Shown here: positions 49,732-57,837 of the stretch, piece after piece | Layout of the letters: every line of letters starts with the position of its first letter | Numbering within the stretch: the stretch's first letter is position 1 | DNA from: DASSUW01 sp963844205 | GTDB taxonomy: Bacteria > Actinomycetota > Thermoleophilia > Solirubrobacterales > Solirubrobacteraceae | Direction of reading: 5' to 3' | NCBI GenBank assembly: GCA_963844205.1 | Contig: CAWJNK010000012.1 | Location: 186,001 to 250,000 of the forward strand | DNA length: 64,000 bases | Program-made: the position numbers and the translations under genes | Notes under the pieces: generated by a model | Database searches by the model: none | What the model saw: only the letters and a program-made list of their open reading frames with translations | Told to the model about the DNA's origin: nothing

Positions 49732-50616
49732 ATGCCGCGCAGGATCAGGCCACCCGTGAACGCCGACGCCGCCCCGGTGCTCGACGTCATCCATGCCCGC
49801 GACGTGGCCGACCTCGGCGTCCCCGACTTCACGCTCGAGGACCTGCAATCGGACTGGTCGCGACCGGGCCTGACGCTCGAGGACGACGCGCGCGTCGCCG
49901 AGGGCCCGCGCGGCGGGATCCGCGGCTACGCGATCCTGCTCGGCGACGACGCCGTCGTGATCGTCCATCCCGACGCGGAGGGCGAGGGCAACGGCACCGT
50001 CCTGCGGCGCTGGGCCGAGGCGCGCGCCGCCGAGCGCGGGACGGCGGTCCTGCGGCAGTTCGCGTACGGCTCCAACGACGGCGCGCGGCGGCACCTGCGC
50101 GAGGCCGGCTACGAGCCGGCGCAGCACTACTTCCGTCTGCGTGCGGACCTCGCCGACGTGCCGCCCCCACCCGATGCGCCGCTGCGCACCTTCGAACCGG
50201 CCGACGAGCCGGCCGTATACCGGCTCATCCAGGACGCCTTCGCGGACATCGACGGGCATCGGGAGCAGCCGCTCGAGCAGTGGCGCGCCGCGGGGCTCGG
50301 CAAGTCGGGGCACGACCCGGCGCTGTGGCTCGTGCTCCCGGACGACGAGGGCATCGCGGGCGCCGGGCTGGGCGAGCGCTGGGAGGACGACACCGGCTAC
50401 GTGGCCGAGCTGGGCGTGGCCGCACGGGCGCGCGGGCGCGGCTACGGACGGGCGCTGCTGCTCGGGCTCTTCGACGCGTTCCGCCGCGCCGGCCTGAAGC
50501 ACGCCGAGCTGAGCGTCCACGGGCGCAACCGCAGCGCGCTCGCGCTGTACGAGTCGGCCGGCATGCGCACGGTCTGGGAGGCGGAGCGCTGGGAGAAGCC
50601 ACTTGGACGCCGCTGA
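49732..50616 (+). CDS. Tandem GNAT N-acetyltransferase
   Basis: 294 residues with two GNAT folds. The second is clear (about 150-290): acetyl-CoA loop GVAARARGRGYGRALLLGLF and NRSALALYESAGM. The first (about 8-140) is weaker but shows VVIVHPDAEGEGNGTVL in the same place. Tandem GNATs of this length resemble MshD (mycothiol synthase), but mycothiol identity is not established. Overlaps RNase D by 14 bases. Confidence 0.85.
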   Translation: MPRRIRPPVNADAAPVLDVIHARDVADLGVPDFTLEDLQSDWSRPGLTLEDDARVAEGPRGGIRGYAILLGDDAVVIVHPDAEGEGNGTVLRRWAEARAAERGTAVLRQFAYGSNDGARRHLREAGYEPAQHYFRLRADLADVPPPPDAPLRTFEPADEPAVYRLIQDAFADIDGHREQPLEQWRAAGLGKSGHDPALWLVLPDDEGIAGAGLGERWEDDTGYVAELGVAARARGRGYGRALLLGLFDAFRRAGLKHAELSVHGRNRSALALYESAGMRTVWEAERWEKPLGRR

Positions 50617-51748
50617 GGTCCGCGCGATCGCGGAGCGCGCGCGGGCGGTAGGGCGCCTCGGTCTGGACACAGAGTTCCTGCCCGAGGGCCGCTACCGGCC
50701 CCTCCTCTGCCTGGTCCAGGTGGTGGTCGGAGCCGAGGTCTGGATCCTCGATCCCCTCGCCGGCTTCGACCCGGCGCCGCTCGCCGCCGTGCTCGCCGAC
50801 TCCGCGGTCGAGATCGTGGTCCACGCCGGCCGGCAGGACGTCGCGATCCTCCGGCGCGAGTGGCGGACCGACGTCACCAACGTGTTCGACACGCAGGTCG
50901 CCGCCGGGTTCGCGGGCTTCTCGGCGCAGGCGGGCTACAACGGGCTGCTGCACGACGTGCTGAGGATCCGGCTGCCGAAGACGGCGAGCTTCACGCGCTG
51001 GGACGCCCGGCCGCTGACCGAGGAGCAGCTGCGCTACGCGCGCGGCGACGTCGAGCATCTGCTGCCGCTGGCCGACGACATCCGCGCGCGGCTCGAGGCG
51101 AGCGGACGGCTGGACTGGGCGCGCGAGGAGTGCCGCACGATCGCGCTGGCGTCCGACGAGCGTGACCCCGAGGAGGTCTGGCGGCGCCTGCCGCGGGCCA
51201 ACGGGCTCGACCCGCGCGAGCGGGCGGTCGCGCGCGAGCTGGCGGCCTGGCGGGAGCGCACGGCGGAGCGCGAGAACCGGCCGGTCGGCGCGGTGGTGCG
51301 CGACCCGACGGTCGTCGAGCTGGCGAAGCGCACGCCGGGGGGCCGCAAGGACCTCGCCCAGATCCGCGGCGTTAACCCGGACGTGGTCCGGCGCCGCGGC
51401 GACGACATCCTGGCCGCCATCGCCCGCGGCCGGGCCGCCGAGCCGCTGCGGCTCGACGAGGCCGAGCGGCTGGCGACCGAGCCGCAGGACGGGCCGGTGA
51501 TCGCGCTCGCGGAGGCGCTGGTGCGCAGCCGCGCACAGGAGGCGGGGCTTGCCTACGAGCTGATCGCCGCGCGCGCCGACCTCACGCCGATCGTCGTCGC
51601 CGCCCGCCGCGGCGGCCCCGAGCCAGAGGTCCGCACGCTGCGCGGCTGGCGGCGCAACCTCGTCGGTGCCGAGCTGCTCGACCTGCTGGCGGGCAGCCGG
51701 CGCCTGTCGGTCGGCCCGGGCGGGCGGATCACGGTCGAGTCTGCCTAG
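50603..51748 (+). CDS. rnd: Ribonuclease D
   Basis: 381 residues. DEDDy exonuclease domain (about 1-170): Exo I LGLDTEF (Asp22, Glu24), Exo II VVHAGRQDVAIL, Exo III YARGDVEHLL. An HRDC-type domain follows (about 205-285) with LAAWRERTAERENRPVG. It trims 3' ends of stable RNAs. TTG start at 50603 follows a GGGAG ribosome site with 7-base spacing inside the GNAT gene. The 3' end overlaps the convergent GDPD by 20 bases. Confidence 0.93.
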   Translation: MDAAEVRAIAERARAVGRLGLDTEFLPEGRYRPLLCLVQVVVGAEVWILDPLAGFDPAPLAAVLADSAVEIVVHAGRQDVAILRREWRTDVTNVFDTQVAAGFAGFSAQAGYNGLLHDVLRIRLPKTASFTRWDARPLTEEQLRYARGDVEHLLPLADDIRARLEASGRLDWAREECRTIALASDERDPEEVWRRLPRANGLDPRERAVARELAAWRERTAERENRPVGAVVRDPTVVELAKRTPGGRKDLAQIRGVNPDVVRRRGDDILAAIARGRAAEPLRLDEAERLATEPQDGPVIALAEALVRSRAQEAGLAYELIAARADLTPIVVAARRGGPEPEVRTLRGWRRNLVGAELLDLLAGSRRLSVGPGGRITVESA

Positions 51749-52652
51749 TCTCGACGGCGGTGTCGGCGTTGTCGGAGAAGACGCCGTCGACGCCCAGCGC
51801 CAGGAACTGCTCGTACTCGGCGAACGCCCGGCCGTAGGCGGCGGGGTCGGGCGAGGTCCGGAGCTCGAGCGGCAGGAACGAGTTCTCGTTGCGGAACGTG
51901 TATGGGTGCACGAGCAGGCCGGCGCGGTGGGCGTCCTCGACGAAGGTGGTCGGCGGCAACGAACGGCCGTCGTCGTCGCGCGGCACGATCAGGCTCTTCC
52001 GCGGCCCGACGGCGTCGGCGTAGGTGGCGATCTCCTCGAGGTCGCCGGGCCCGGTCAGCAACTGGACGCGCGGGAAGCCGGGCATCCGCTTCAGGCTGTC
52101 GGCCTCGAACGACTGCACGAAGACGCGGTCGAGCCCGTCGAGGGCCTCCACGAGCGTCTCCTCGAGCGGGAGCCCGATCCCCCGGAAGTACGTCGGGTGC
52201 TTGGTCTCGGGATAGATGCCGATCGGCCGGCCGAGCTCGCGCGAGAGGCCCTTCGAGAGGTCGATGACCTCGCGGAGCGTCGGCACCGGCTCGCGGCCGT
52301 CGTAGAGCGTGTTGCGTGGGCGGATCGCCGGGATGCGCTCCTTCGCGCGCAGGGTCCTGAGCTCCGCAAGCGTGAAGTCCTCGGTGAACCAGCCGGTCAG
52401 GCCGACGCCGTCGATCGTCTTCGTCGTGCGGCGGCCGGCGAACTCGGGGTGGTCGGCGATGTCGGTCGTCCCGCCGATCTCGTTCTCGTGCCGGGCGACG
52501 AGCACGCCGTCCTGCGTGGAGACGAGGTCGGGCTCGATGTAGTCCGCGCCCATCCGCGCGGCGAGCGCGTAGCCGGTGAGCGTGTGCTCGGGCCGGTAGC
52601 CGGGCGCCCCGCGGTGCGCGATCACGATCGGCTCGGCCATCGCGGGGCGCAC
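51729..52652 (-). CDS. Glycerophosphodiester phosphodiesterase (GlpQ-like)
   Basis: 307 residues. Active-site set: His13-Arg14 in AHRGAPGYRPEHT, Glu40 and Asp42 in IEPDLV, His55 in VARHENEI; a GTG or ATG near 52640 may be the real start. Longer than the cytosolic GDPD at 8334 and with GlpQ-like inserts (DHPEFAGRRT, TEDFTLAELRTL). No signal peptide is visible, although GlpQ homologs are often exported. Converges with RNase D and is divergent by 16 bases from the sterol-desaturase gene. Confidence 0.9.
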   Translation of the reverse strand: MRPAMAEPIVIAHRGAPGYRPEHTLTGYALAARMGADYIEPDLVSTQDGVLVARHENEIGGTTDIADHPEFAGRRTTKTIDGVGLTGWFTEDFTLAELRTLRAKERIPAIRPRNTLYDGREPVPTLREVIDLSKGLSRELGRPIGIYPETKHPTYFRGIGLPLEETLVEALDGLDRVFVQSFEADSLKRMPGFPRVQLLTGPGDLEEIATYADAVGPRKSLIVPRDDDGRSLPPTTFVEDAHRAGLLVHPYTFRNENSFLPLELRTSPDPAAYGRAFAEYEQFLALGVDGVFSDNADTAVETRQTRP

Positions 52653-52668
52653 GATACTGTCGGCCCCG

Positions 52669-53541
52669 ATGGTCGAGGTCCTCTACTACGCGATCCCGTT
52701 CTTCGTGCTCCTGCTCGCGGTCGAGGCCCTCTCGTTCCGCCACTACCACGAGGACGACCTCGTCGGCTACGAGCTGCGTGACACCCGGACGAGCATCTCG
52801 ATGGGTCTCGGCAACGTGATCGTCAACGTCGCCTGGAAGCTCGTCGTGGTCGTGATCTACGCCGCGCTGTACGAGCTCACGCCGTTGCGGATGCCCGAGG
52901 ACGCGTGGTGGGCGTGGGCGCTGCTCTTCCTCGCCGACGACCTCGCCTACTACTGGTTCCACCGCGTCTCGCACGTGAGCCGGTTCTTCTGGGCCAGCCA
53001 CGTCGTCCACCACTCGAGCCGGCACTTCAACCTCTCGACCGCCCTGCGCCAGACGTGGGTGCCGATGACCTACCTTCCGTTCTGGCTGCCGCTGCTGCTC
53101 GTCGGCTTCCCGCCGTGGATGGTGCTGCTCGCGCAGTCGTGGAGCCTGATCTACCAGTTCGGGCTGCACACCGAGCGGATCGGGCGGCTGCCGCGACCGC
53201 TGGAGGCGGTGCTCAACACGCCGTCGCACCATCGCGTGCACCATGGCGCCAACGAGCAGTACCTCGACCGCAACTACGCGGGCATCCTGATCGTCTGGGA
53301 CCGGCTGTTCCGGTCGTTCGTGCCCGAGTCCGAGCGCGTCCGCTACGGCCTCACGAAGGACATCGACACGTTCAACCCCGTGAAGGTCGCATTCGGGGAG
53401 TACGGCGCGCTGATGCGTGACCTCCGGGCCGCGCGCGGATGGCGCACGCGGCTGCAGATCGCGCTGCGCGGGCCCGCGTGGCTACCGCCCGACGTCGACG
53501 ACCTCGAAGTCGCTCCCGCTCAGCACGTCCAGCGCGTGTAG
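52669..53541 (+). CDS. Sterol desaturase/fatty acid hydroxylase family protein
   Basis: 290 residues. Histidine clusters of the family: HRVSH (98-102), HVVHHSSRHF (111-120) and SHHRVHHG (186-192), with four hydrophobic stretches before and between them. Such di-iron membrane enzymes hydroxylate or desaturate lipids or carotenoids. Substrate not predictable. Divergent from the GDPD with 16 bases between starts. Its 3' end overlaps the convergent secreted protein gene by 60 bases, a long overlap. Confidence 0.9.
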   Translation: MVEVLYYAIPFFVLLLAVEALSFRHYHEDDLVGYELRDTRTSISMGLGNVIVNVAWKLVVVVIYAALYELTPLRMPEDAWWAWALLFLADDLAYYWFHRVSHVSRFFWASHVVHHSSRHFNLSTALRQTWVPMTYLPFWLPLLLVGFPPWMVLLAQSWSLIYQFGLHTERIGRLPRPLEAVLNTPSHHRVHHGANEQYLDRNYAGILIVWDRLFRSFVPESERVRYGLTKDIDTFNPVKVAFGEYGALMRDLRAARGWRTRLQIALRGPAWLPPDVDDLEVAPAQHVQRV

Positions 53542-54321
53542 CTGGTCGTTGTCCCAGCGGGGGTCCGGCGCTCCGGTGACGTTCCAGTCCGAGCCGTTGT
53601 CGGCGACGATCAGCCCGTAGGTCTGCATCGCGCGCGCGACCCGGCGGGCCTGGCGCGGGAGGCCGGAGATGTCGACGCTCGCCTTCAGCCGCAGCCGCTC
53701 GCCCATCCGCGGGAGCGACGGGTCCTCGTCGTCGGACGCGAAGTGCCGCGCCGGCCAGACGAACGCCCGCCGCGAGCGCGACACCGTCATCCGCAGCGCG
53801 TGATCGATGCGGCCGGGGCGGGCGAGCAGCGGCAGGATCGGCAGGCCCGCGGCGTCCGCCGACGTCCAGCCGAGCGGCCGGAGCTTGGGCTTGCGCAGGC
53901 TCCACGTCGCCCCCGACCCGGCGTGCCACCGGCCGTTCTCGCGCCGCAGCGCGTACAGCTCGTACAGCCGGCAGCGGCTGCGGTCGACGAGCAGGGCATG
54001 GCGGTCGCTCCCGCCCTCGATCTTCAAGCCGCGCCGCGGGATCGGGTAGCGGACGCGGTCGCTCTCGTCCGCGTAGTCGAACGCGACCCGCGAGCGCTTC
54101 GTCTTCCGCGTCACCACCGTGTACGGGATGCCGATCCGCTTGCCCTCCCAGCGACCCGAGCCGAAGTCGGCGTGGAAGTGGTCGTCGACCCCGATCGAGC
54201 GCACGATGGCGTCCGAGTTCGCGGCGACCGGCAGGTGGTCGATCCGCTCGTTGGTCGTGAAGTCGGCGGGGAAGAGCGGGCAGCCGGCGAGCGCGGCGGC
54301 GGTCAGGGCGACGGGCAGCAT
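53482..54321 (-). CDS. Conserved secreted/lipoprotein family of unknown function
   Basis: 279 residues. N-terminus MLPVALTAAALAGC is a short lipobox signal. The mature part has conserved blocks VDDHFHADFGSGRWEGKRIG, VAFDYADESDRVRYPIPRRG, GGSDRHALLVDRSRCRLYEL, LRPLGWTSADAAGLPILPLL, DISGLPRQARRVARAMQTYG and DNGSDWNVTGAPDPRWDNDQ. I recognise this pattern from uncharacterised secreted proteins in many bacteria. Invariant Asp/His clusters suggest a metal or enzyme site. Overlaps the sterol-desaturase gene by 60 bases. Confidence 0.75.
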   Translation of the reverse strand: MLPVALTAAALAGCPLFPADFTTNERIDHLPVAANSDAIVRSIGVDDHFHADFGSGRWEGKRIGIPYTVVTRKTKRSRVAFDYADESDRVRYPIPRRGLKIEGGSDRHALLVDRSRCRLYELYALRRENGRWHAGSGATWSLRKPKLRPLGWTSADAAGLPILPLLARPGRIDHALRMTVSRSRRAFVWPARHFASDDEDPSLPRMGERLRLKASVDISGLPRQARRVARAMQTYGLIVADNGSDWNVTGAPDPRWDNDQLHALDVLSGSDFEVVDVGR

Positions 54322-54339
54322 CGCCGGGTAGTGATAGCG

Positions 54340-54690
54340 CTAGCGGGCGAAGTCGGCGGCGTCGACGAGGCCGCGGCGGAGCGCCTCGATCATCGTCTCG
54401 ACCTCGATGGCCATGGCGCGCTTGTCGATCCGGTCGAGCGCGCGGTGCAGTACGTCGAGCCGGCGGTCGAGCTCGAAGTCGTACCGGGTGGCGATGGCGT
54501 TGGTGACCGTCGCCTCGCGCCAGGTGTCACAGGCGCCGCAGCGGAGCAGCATCCACCAGTGCGTGTCGCTGACGGGCTCCCAGTCGACGGGGTTCACGAA
54601 GTCGCCGCCGCACATCGCGCAGGTCTCGAGGTGGACCTCCGGGTCCGGTCGCTCCTGCCTGAGGAGCCGGTTGAACGCGCGCCCGAGCAT
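54340..54690 (-). CDS. Small Zn-ribbon-like protein of unknown function
   Basis: 116 residues. Two CxxC pairs, Cys24-Cys27 (CAMC) and Cys51-Cys54 (CGAC), suggest a zinc ribbon near the N-terminus; the C-terminal half is a charged helical region (LDVLHRALDRIDKRAMAIEV). No enzyme motif. It lies 18 bases upstream of the secreted protein gene on the same strand. The imperfect palindrome at 54754-54769 lies upstream. Confidence 0.7.
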   Translation of the reverse strand: MLGRAFNRLLRQERPDPEVHLETCAMCGGDFVNPVDWEPVSDTHWWMLLRCGACDTWREATVTNAIATRYDFELDRRLDVLHRALDRIDKRAMAIEVETMIEALRRGLVDAADFAR

Positions 54691-54784
54691 CGGTCTTCCA
54701 AGTATTCGGCGATCCTCTCAGCAACTGGAGCCGGATACCACCCGTGTGAGGGTATGGGCAGCCGTACATTCGGCTAGCGCCGCG

Positions 54785-55096
54785 CTAGTCGCGGGGCGCA
54801 GACGAGGCGCGCGCGGCCTTGAGCGCGCGGCGTTCGGCCTCGTCCTTGCGGCAGAGATGGCCGTCCTTGACCATGACGACGCCGCTCTCGGTGGTTCGGG
54901 GCTTCGGCGGCGGGGTTGTGCGCGCCTGCTCGTCCCCGCCGGAGGTCAGCGCCGAGGCGCCGGCGGCAAGCGCGCCCGCGGCCAGCAGGCCGGCGAAGAT
55001 CCCGAGCACCCAGCGCGGCCCGCGGGGCGGCCGCCGCGGCGGCTCGGGGCTCTCCACGATCCGGAACGCGACATCGTCGAAGCGTTCAGGCTCCAC
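54785..55096 (-). CDS. Small membrane protein of unknown function
   Basis: 103 residues. Cytoplasmic start with a Pro/Arg stretch, one TM helix at about 29-50, then a Thr/Pro-rich extracytoplasmic linker and a short domain with ESGVVMVKDGHLCRKDEAER. Coding bias supports a real gene. It lies 18 bases downstream of the FkbM-like methyltransferase on the same strand. Confidence 0.6.
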   Translation of the reverse strand: MEPERFDDVAFRIVESPEPPRRPPRGPRWVLGIFAGLLAAGALAAGASALTSGGDEQARTTPPPKPRTTESGVVMVKDGHLCRKDEAERRALKAARASSAPRD

Positions 55097-55114
55097 GGAT
55101 GGAATCGTACTCCT

Positions 55115-55870
55115 TCAGCGCGGGATCAGCACGGCCCAGCGCATCGGCCCGGGCCGGTACTCGGAGAGCGCGAGCGAGAGCTTGGAGTCGCGCTCCGGCG
55201 GCTGCGGTCCGGTCGGGACGATCGTGACCTCGTGGGTCGCGACGAACCGGGCGGTCACGGTGTCGCCGGGCACGGCGAAGTCGTGCAGCTCGGCGATGAT
55301 CGTCGCGGTGCGGAGGATTGGCACCCGGTCGGGGTCGAGCAGCGTCGCCTCGCAGCCCTCGCAGTCGATCACCACGAGCGTCCGGGCGGCGGGGAGGCGG
55401 TCGAGCGCGTCGATCGTGGCGGCGCCGTGGATCTCGAGCGCGACGCCGTTGGCGGTCGCGACGCGGGCGAGCAGCTCGCAGGCGCGCGGGTCGGCCTCGA
55501 ACGCGTGCACGCGGGCGGCCGGGCAGCGCCGCGCGAGGCCGACCGCGTAGTAGCCCTCGGCCGCGCCGACGTTCACGACCTGCTCCGGCTCGGCGGCGAC
55601 GGCCTGCTCGATCGCGCCGTGCAGCTCGCGCTCGTAGGCGCCCAGCAGCTTCGGGATCAGCGACGTGGCTGACGCGTCCGGGTAGCGCAGGCCGGCGAAC
55701 GGGCCGCCGCTCACCGTGAGCCCGTGCCAGGAGACGAACGCGCGCGTGACCGAGCTCAGCCGGCGGGCGCGCTTGGCCGCCTGGAGCTGCCGCCAGCGGC
55801 GCAGCACGGGCGGGTGTGCCGGGCCGAGCGCGCGCTGGGCGACGCGCTGCGCCTGCCGCCGGAGAGGCAT
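55115..55870 (-). CDS. FkbM-like SAM-dependent methyltransferase
   Basis: 251 residues. SAM-binding motif VNVGAAEGYYAVGLARRC followed by acidic strand VHAFEADPRACELL, and VVIDCEGCEATLL at motif III. The fold matches FkbM-type methyltransferases that act on sugars or antibiotics. An Arg-rich N-terminal stretch precedes it. Divergent by 26 bases from the glycosyltransferase at 55897, so it probably modifies the glycan made there. Confidence 0.85.
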   Translation of the reverse strand: MPLRRQAQRVAQRALGPAHPPVLRRWRQLQAAKRARRLSSVTRAFVSWHGLTVSGGPFAGLRYPDASATSLIPKLLGAYERELHGAIEQAVAAEPEQVVNVGAAEGYYAVGLARRCPAARVHAFEADPRACELLARVATANGVALEIHGAATIDALDRLPAARTLVVIDCEGCEATLLDPDRVPILRTATIIAELHDFAVPGDTVTARFVATHEVTIVPTGPQPPERDSKLSLALSEYRPGPMRWAVLIPR

Positions 55871-55896
55871 GCGACCGGAGCCTAGACTCTGCGCTC

Positions 55897-56958
55897 GTGC
55901 GACGGTTGACCGCGGGCGGGCCGCACTACTACACGCTGCGGCCCGACTCGACCGTCGGCGGCGAGGTCTACGAGCGGATGCTGCTGGAGCGGCTCCCGGC
56001 GCACGGGATCGACCTCGAGCTGGGGCTCCCGCGCGACCATGCGGTGGCGGCGCCCGGCTGGCGCGTCACCGTGCTGCGGCACCGGCTCGGGCTCCACTGG
56101 ATGCTGGCGCCGTTCGTGTTCACGCCGTACGTGGTTCGGCTGGCGCGGACGGTGGACCTGCTGCGCGGGCACTCGGTCCGCCACACCGGGCCGGCGCTGC
56201 TGCTGGGCCGCGCGCTCGCCCGCTCGCGCGTCCCCGTCGTGCTGCACCACCATCACCTGTATCCGCGCTGGGCGCGGCTCGAGGCGGCGATCGCGCGGCG
56301 GGCGGACGCGGTGGTGACGGTCTCCGCGCACTCGCGTCGCGAGCTCGTGGCGGCGGGCGTGCCGGCCGAGCGCGTGCACGTCGTGACGGAGGGCGTCGCG
56401 ACGCCGCCGCCGACCGGCGGCTGGCCCGACGCCTGGCCCGCGCCGGGCCTGCGGCTGCTGCACGTCGGCCGGCTCGAGGCGCGCAAGCGGCCGGAGCTGG
56501 CGATCGACACGCTGGCGGCGCTGCGGCGGATGGGCGTCGAGGCCTCGCTGGTGATCGCCGGCGAGGGAGGGCAGGGCGAGCTGGCGGCGCGCGCGGCGGG
56601 GCTGCCCGTGCGGTTTGCGGGGCGCGTCAGCGAGGCGGACAAGTGGCGGCTCTACGACGGCGCCGACGTGCTGCTGTTCGGTTCGACGCTGGAGGGCTTC
56701 GGGCTGGTGGTGGCGGAGGCGCAGTCGCGCGGCGTGCCCGTGGTCGCGGCGGCCGGCACGGCGACTGCCGAGGCGCTCGACGACGGTCGCAGCGGGCTGC
56801 TGGTCGAGCCCGTGCCAGAGGCGTTCGCGGCGGCGGTGCGCGAGGTCGCCGGGCGGCGCGAGGAGATGGGCGCCGCGGCGCGGGAGGTCGCCCGCCGGTT
56901 CGACTGGGACGCGTGCGCCGCGGGCGTGGCCGAGCTCTACCGCGGGCTCGTGCGGTGA
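55897..56958 (+). CDS. GT4-family glycosyltransferase
   Basis: 353 residues, GT-B fold. N-terminal acceptor half with VVLHHHHLYPRWARLEA, C-terminal donor half with LLHVGRLEARKRPELAIDTL and the E-x7-E type motif STLEGFGLVVAEAQSRGVPV. GTG 55897 is chosen; the ATG 55816 frame runs into the divergent gene. Coupled by GTGA overlap to the next transferase. Confidence 0.88.
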   Translation: MRRLTAGGPHYYTLRPDSTVGGEVYERMLLERLPAHGIDLELGLPRDHAVAAPGWRVTVLRHRLGLHWMLAPFVFTPYVVRLARTVDLLRGHSVRHTGPALLLGRALARSRVPVVLHHHHLYPRWARLEAAIARRADAVVTVSAHSRRELVAAGVPAERVHVVTEGVATPPPTGGWPDAWPAPGLRLLHVGRLEARKRPELAIDTLAALRRMGVEASLVIAGEGGQGELAARAAGLPVRFAGRVSEADKWRLYDGADVLLFGSTLEGFGLVVAEAQSRGVPVVAAAGTATAEALDDGRSGLLVEPVPEAFAAAVREVAGRREEMGAAAREVARRFDWDACAAGVAELYRGLVR

Positions 56959-57626
56959 AGGCGCTGTGCTCGATCGGGTCAGGGCCGCACGAGGCTCTGC
57001 TCGAGATCTCGCGGCCGACGTTCGCCGCGTACGCCGAGCGGCACGGCTACGAGCTCATCACGTCGACCGAGACCGTGGCGGCGCGGCCGCCGGCGTGGGC
57101 GAAGGTGCCGATGGTGCGCGAGGCGCTCGGCTCGTACGAGCTCGTGCTGTGGATCGACGCCGACGCGGTGATCGTCGACGGGACCCGCGACATCGCCGAC
57201 GCGGTGGACCCGGACCGCTTCCTCGGCCTGGTCCGCCACGGCGAGCGGCAGGTCCCGAACACGGGCGTGATGGTGTGGCGCGCCGGCGATCGGGCGGCCG
57301 AGCTGCTCGACCGGGCCTGGGCCGCGACGCGGTTCGTCCACCATCCGTGGTGGGAGAACGCCGCGCTGCTCGACGCGCTCGGCTACGAGCTCCCGGGCGA
57401 GCTCGAGCCGAGCCGGCTGCGCCGGCTCGCCGCGCGCGGGCGCCAGTTCGGGCTGGCGCGCCCGTCGGCGTTCCTCTCCGGAGTCCAGTTCCTCCCGCTC
57501 GAGTGGAACAGCGTCTACCTCGACCGCGCCGAGACACCGCGGATCGTCCACTGCGTCGGGGTGCCGGTCTCGCAGCGGGCGCGGGACATGAGCGCCGCGC
57601 TCGACCGGCGAACTGCGGCTGGGTAG
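56955..57626 (+). CDS. GMA12/MNN10-like (GT34) glycosyltransferase
   Basis: 223 residues from GTG 56955 (GTGA overlap with the GT4 gene). Nucleotide-sugar DxD in YELVLWIDADAVIVDGT, then VPNTGVMVWRAGDRAAELL and PWWENAALLDALGYE, the galactosyltransferase GMA12-like signature. The natural C-terminus seems to end near MSAALD; the last six residues RRTAAG and the TAG stop come from the repeat sequence at 57607-57626. Confidence 0.82.
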   Translation: MKALCSIGSGPHEALLEISRPTFAAYAERHGYELITSTETVAARPPAWAKVPMVREALGSYELVLWIDADAVIVDGTRDIADAVDPDRFLGLVRHGERQVPNTGVMVWRAGDRAAELLDRAWAATRFVHHPWWENAALLDALGYELPGELEPSRLRRLAARGRQFGLARPSAFLSGVQFLPLEWNSVYLDRAETPRIVHCVGVPVSQRARDMSAALDRRTAAG

Positions 57627-57664
57627 GGCGCCGCGCTCGACCGGCGAACTGCGGCTGGGTAGGG
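57593..57664 (+). repeat. 36-bp tandem duplication at the gene end/element boundary
   Basis: 57593-57628 is repeated exactly at 57629-57664. Each unit holds the last codons of the GT34-like gene, the TAG stop and the left end of the palindromic element. Thus stop and left end were duplicated together. Confidence 0.9.
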
Positions 57665-57834
57665 CGGCGGGGACGGACGGTTTCGTGAAATTCCGGCGCC
57701 GCTCGGAGCCGATATCGCACGAAACCGCCGCATACGAGGGGTTTCGTGCGAAATTCCGCGGGATGGGCGCGTCCGAAATTGCACGAAACCGTCGGTTCCG
57801 CCACCTCCCCACCCAGCCGCAGTTGACGTTCGCC
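57643..57834. repeat. 192-bp nested palindromic intergenic element (copy C)
   Basis: Homologous to copy B at 39989. Right end (57811-57834) is identical to B's right 24 bases; left end has a 6-base deletion. Inner perfect 12-bp stem 57715-57726 with 57740-57751 around a 13-base loop, and a middle pair built on CGGTTTCGTG and CACGAAACCG. It fills the space between the GT34-like stop (57626) and the methyltransferase stop (57838). Confidence 0.9.
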
Positions 57835-57837
57835 GCG

